Shown here: positions 62,049 through 64,000 of the stretch, in pieces
Layout of the letters: each line of letters opens with the position of its first letter
How positions within the stretch are numbered: the stretch's first letter is position 1
Origin: Chelydra serpentina
Lineage: Eukaryota; Chordata; Testudines; Chelydridae
Direction: 5' to 3'
NCBI GenBank assembly: GCA_037349315.1
Contig: JBAIAC010000048.1
Location: 36,024,501-36,088,500 of the forward strand
DNA length: 64,000 bases
Translations under genes and position numbers: made by a program
Notes under the pieces: model-generated
Told to the model about the DNA's origin: nothing
Seen by the model: only the letters and a program-made list of their open reading frames with translations
Databases searched by the model: none

Positions 62049-64000
62049 CTTGAAGGGGAAAATATTACATGTGAGGTATCTGGAACGTATTAAATCTCTA
62101 TGCTGAAAGATCTGCATTAAGAACTCTGAAGATTTCCTGTAATTCTTAACATTCATTAATACAGATGCCAAAAAATAAAGTAAACATTCTAAGATAATGA
62201 CCACACTTCTCCCGCAAGTAAAAACAGACATATGTTTACAGCTCCATTTGGGAATTAGTAGATGTTTTCAAATTAACCTTTTAGGCCTTTACCAGCTAAA
62301 GAGCACACTTGAGTAAAAATAGAAAAGATACGGAGCACTGGAGCCTGATATATTATGTTTTCCATGTTATTAGTGTGCAATTACAAATTAACCACCTACA
62401 CTGGAGATTAAACAAACTACAAAAGGAAACTTTCCTTTCATACAGATACCATATTATATATAATTTATGCTAGTTTATAATCATCCTGTGCATGGCAAAA
62501 TCAACTTAAGTTTTCCTTTGGTGTGCAAGACATAAGCATTTTACATTATATTTTGCACTGCTGTGAATTAAATCATAAATGAAGGGCTATTCTACTCTGA
62601 GAATTACACTCTATATTGAATTTAAAAAATAAGCATCTTTTCAGTGTACATACACATAACAAAGGTTGAACAAGGAAAAAATACCAAATAAGCCATCAGT
62701 AATTTATACTGAAAATCATGTAACATTTCCAGGTTCAAAACAGTTTTCTTCCAGCAAGGGTTAGGGATGTTTAAGACGACAAGGGCTCAGCACCTGAAAT
62801 AAGGGAATGATTTATGTTGTTCTTAAGCACTTCTCTTTAACCCTCCCAGAGACGGGAATCAGAGGAAAATCTGGCTGAAGCAGTCAACCAGCTCATCCAT
62901 CTTGTTTGCGGAGGAGAAATGGAGATGAAGAGGTTCTTTATGTGTAACAGGTTGCACACCTGCATTGTTAACCATGATGTGAAGCTGGAACCCAAGTAAA
63001 TCAGCATTTCCTGTGGCAATCCTCTAGTGGCCATACCAGCTCAATCCCTATCCTTCTGAAGCACAACCAGTACAAGAAGGGCAGTAAGAGTCTGGCAAGC
63101 TATCTTTGGTACCATCAACTGGCAATCTGGGCAAGAGGTGCAGGAGTGTCGCACATCTGTCTGTATTCATTAGCTAATTAGCATTTTATGCACAGGCATT
63201 TTGTATAATGCACTATTAAAGTACAACTAAGCTAGCACAATTCTTGTTAATATCTTTTCACTTTAGAAGCCAGAAATACAATTCCTAACAATGGGACTGG
63301 CTACAATAGTCAATATGAAGAAATTGCAAAATGGTATGAAAAACAAGGAATGATTTCACTTTTTCAAAAACAGAGCTGAATAAATAACTACACTTTTCTG
63401 ATGCCAACAAAAATATGGCTACAATGGCATTTTACTAACTAAAATGAAAAGCAAACTGATTTGCAGATAAGATCCAACTTCCTGCTGTACAGATTTAAGT
63501 TACGTGCACTAAAATGATTGCTCAGATTAAGACTGAGATGAATGTCACATAACTTAACAATTGCAAGTGCTGAATCTGAAAAGATAATTTAAGATAAATC
63601 ACTGAGCCTTGTTCCTGACAGAACCACCACATCAAGTAAGTTAAGAAAACGTAACTAAGATCAATTGTACAAAAACGTGGTGAAACCCAATGAAAAAATG
63701 GAATATTAAGCAATGTTTTATCACAATCAAGAGGTCATTTTGTAATTCACAAGAAAGTCAATAGAGCGTATGTTAAAGATTCAAATTCTAAAAGGAAAAA
63801 GCACCACTGCAAATGACTAATATACATTTAAACTACTACTGTAATTATATATGTCAACTAGAGATATACACACACTGAAATCGGGATCTACAGTTATGGA
63901 AATGGTGACGTACATCCACCTTTTTAAAGCATTTATTTATCAGACGTGCTGTATCGTCAGCCAATATATTGAAATGACCCAGTCCTGTATGAGCAATTTA
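62049..64000. other. Partial upstream intron of VPS50, no clear repeat
   Basis: AT-rich sequence with no coding similarity and no repeat termini that I recognise. I looked for the peptide that should precede exon a and did not find it on the minus strand, so the upstream exon is beyond 64000. The short open frame near 62837-63034 (minus) has no conserved features. Confidence 0.6.

Noticed and set aside
62837..63034. 65-codon minus-strand frame as a possible upstream VPS50 exon
   Set aside because: Its translation does not resemble the sequence expected before exon a and it lacks a suitable donor/phase.

Overview
The window is vertebrate nuclear DNA, almost certainly from a turtle (Cryptodira). 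Two copies of the tortoise tRNA-derived SINE Cry I (6388-6578 and about 61790-61937), many CR1 LINEs whose 3' ends carry the 'gtcatctagtccagtcccct' type tail, and a series of short hAT-type elements familiar from turtle genomes support this. The base composition is AT-rich, there are no operons, and open frames are short and broken, as expected for introns and old transposons.

One host gene is present: VPS50 (syndetin, CCDC132), on the minus strand, running right to left and leaving the window at both ends. I place 13 internal coding exons: 61995-62048, 55675-55745, 54915-55032, 54788-54823, 50925-51007, 38630-38672, 35133-35231, 32734-32874, 24122-24257, 9269-9360, 7442-7536, 6105-6203 and 213-303. 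All have GT-AG borders and compatible phases. They join into 1,158 nt, an uninterrupted 386-codon frame that I align to roughly residues 100-485 of the ~960-residue protein: most of the Vps54_N-type tethering region and what follows. The first exons (start codon, promoter) lie beyond 64000 and the last exons (C-terminal domain, poly-A site) lie before position 1. Coding sequence is about 1.8% of the window.

The rest is intron filled with mobile-element remains. From left to right: an LTR-like block (1347-2151); a palindromic MITE (3253-3354); Cry I (6388-6578); a hAT MITE beside an exon (8937-9246); an L2-like LINE (about 10200-11540); a long decayed CR1 (11690-14581); a CR1 inserted inside an opposite-facing CR1 (15790-17800); a triple-hairpin MITE (18891-19175); two hAT elements (21161-22418); a MIR-like SINE (24667-24965); a CR1 (26430-27905); a hAT (30828-31200); an old CR1 (33080-33720); nested foldback MITEs (40961-41385); a hAT carrying a tRNA-like palindrome (43182-43590); LTR-like blocks ending TGTGA/TCACA or similar (43951-44568, 45306-46059, 56523-57850); a Tigger-type element (46212-46689); a 61-bp perfect inverted repeat around a TG microsatellite (47922-48091); CR1 (50240-50870); a retroelement with a hammerhead-like core against a splice donor (55515-55658); hAT elements (56661-57300 and 58095-58908, the latter with a 53-bp GC-rich tandem array); and an L2-like LINE (60400-61620).

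No second host gene, functional RNA gene or CRISPR array was recognised. The most unusual items are the 61-bp inverted repeat, the 53-bp array inside a hAT element, the retroelement whose target duplication starts at base +5 of a VPS50 donor site, and the hammerhead-like motif in that same retroelement. No sequence search was possible, so family names for repeats rest on recognition of their termini and coding remnants.
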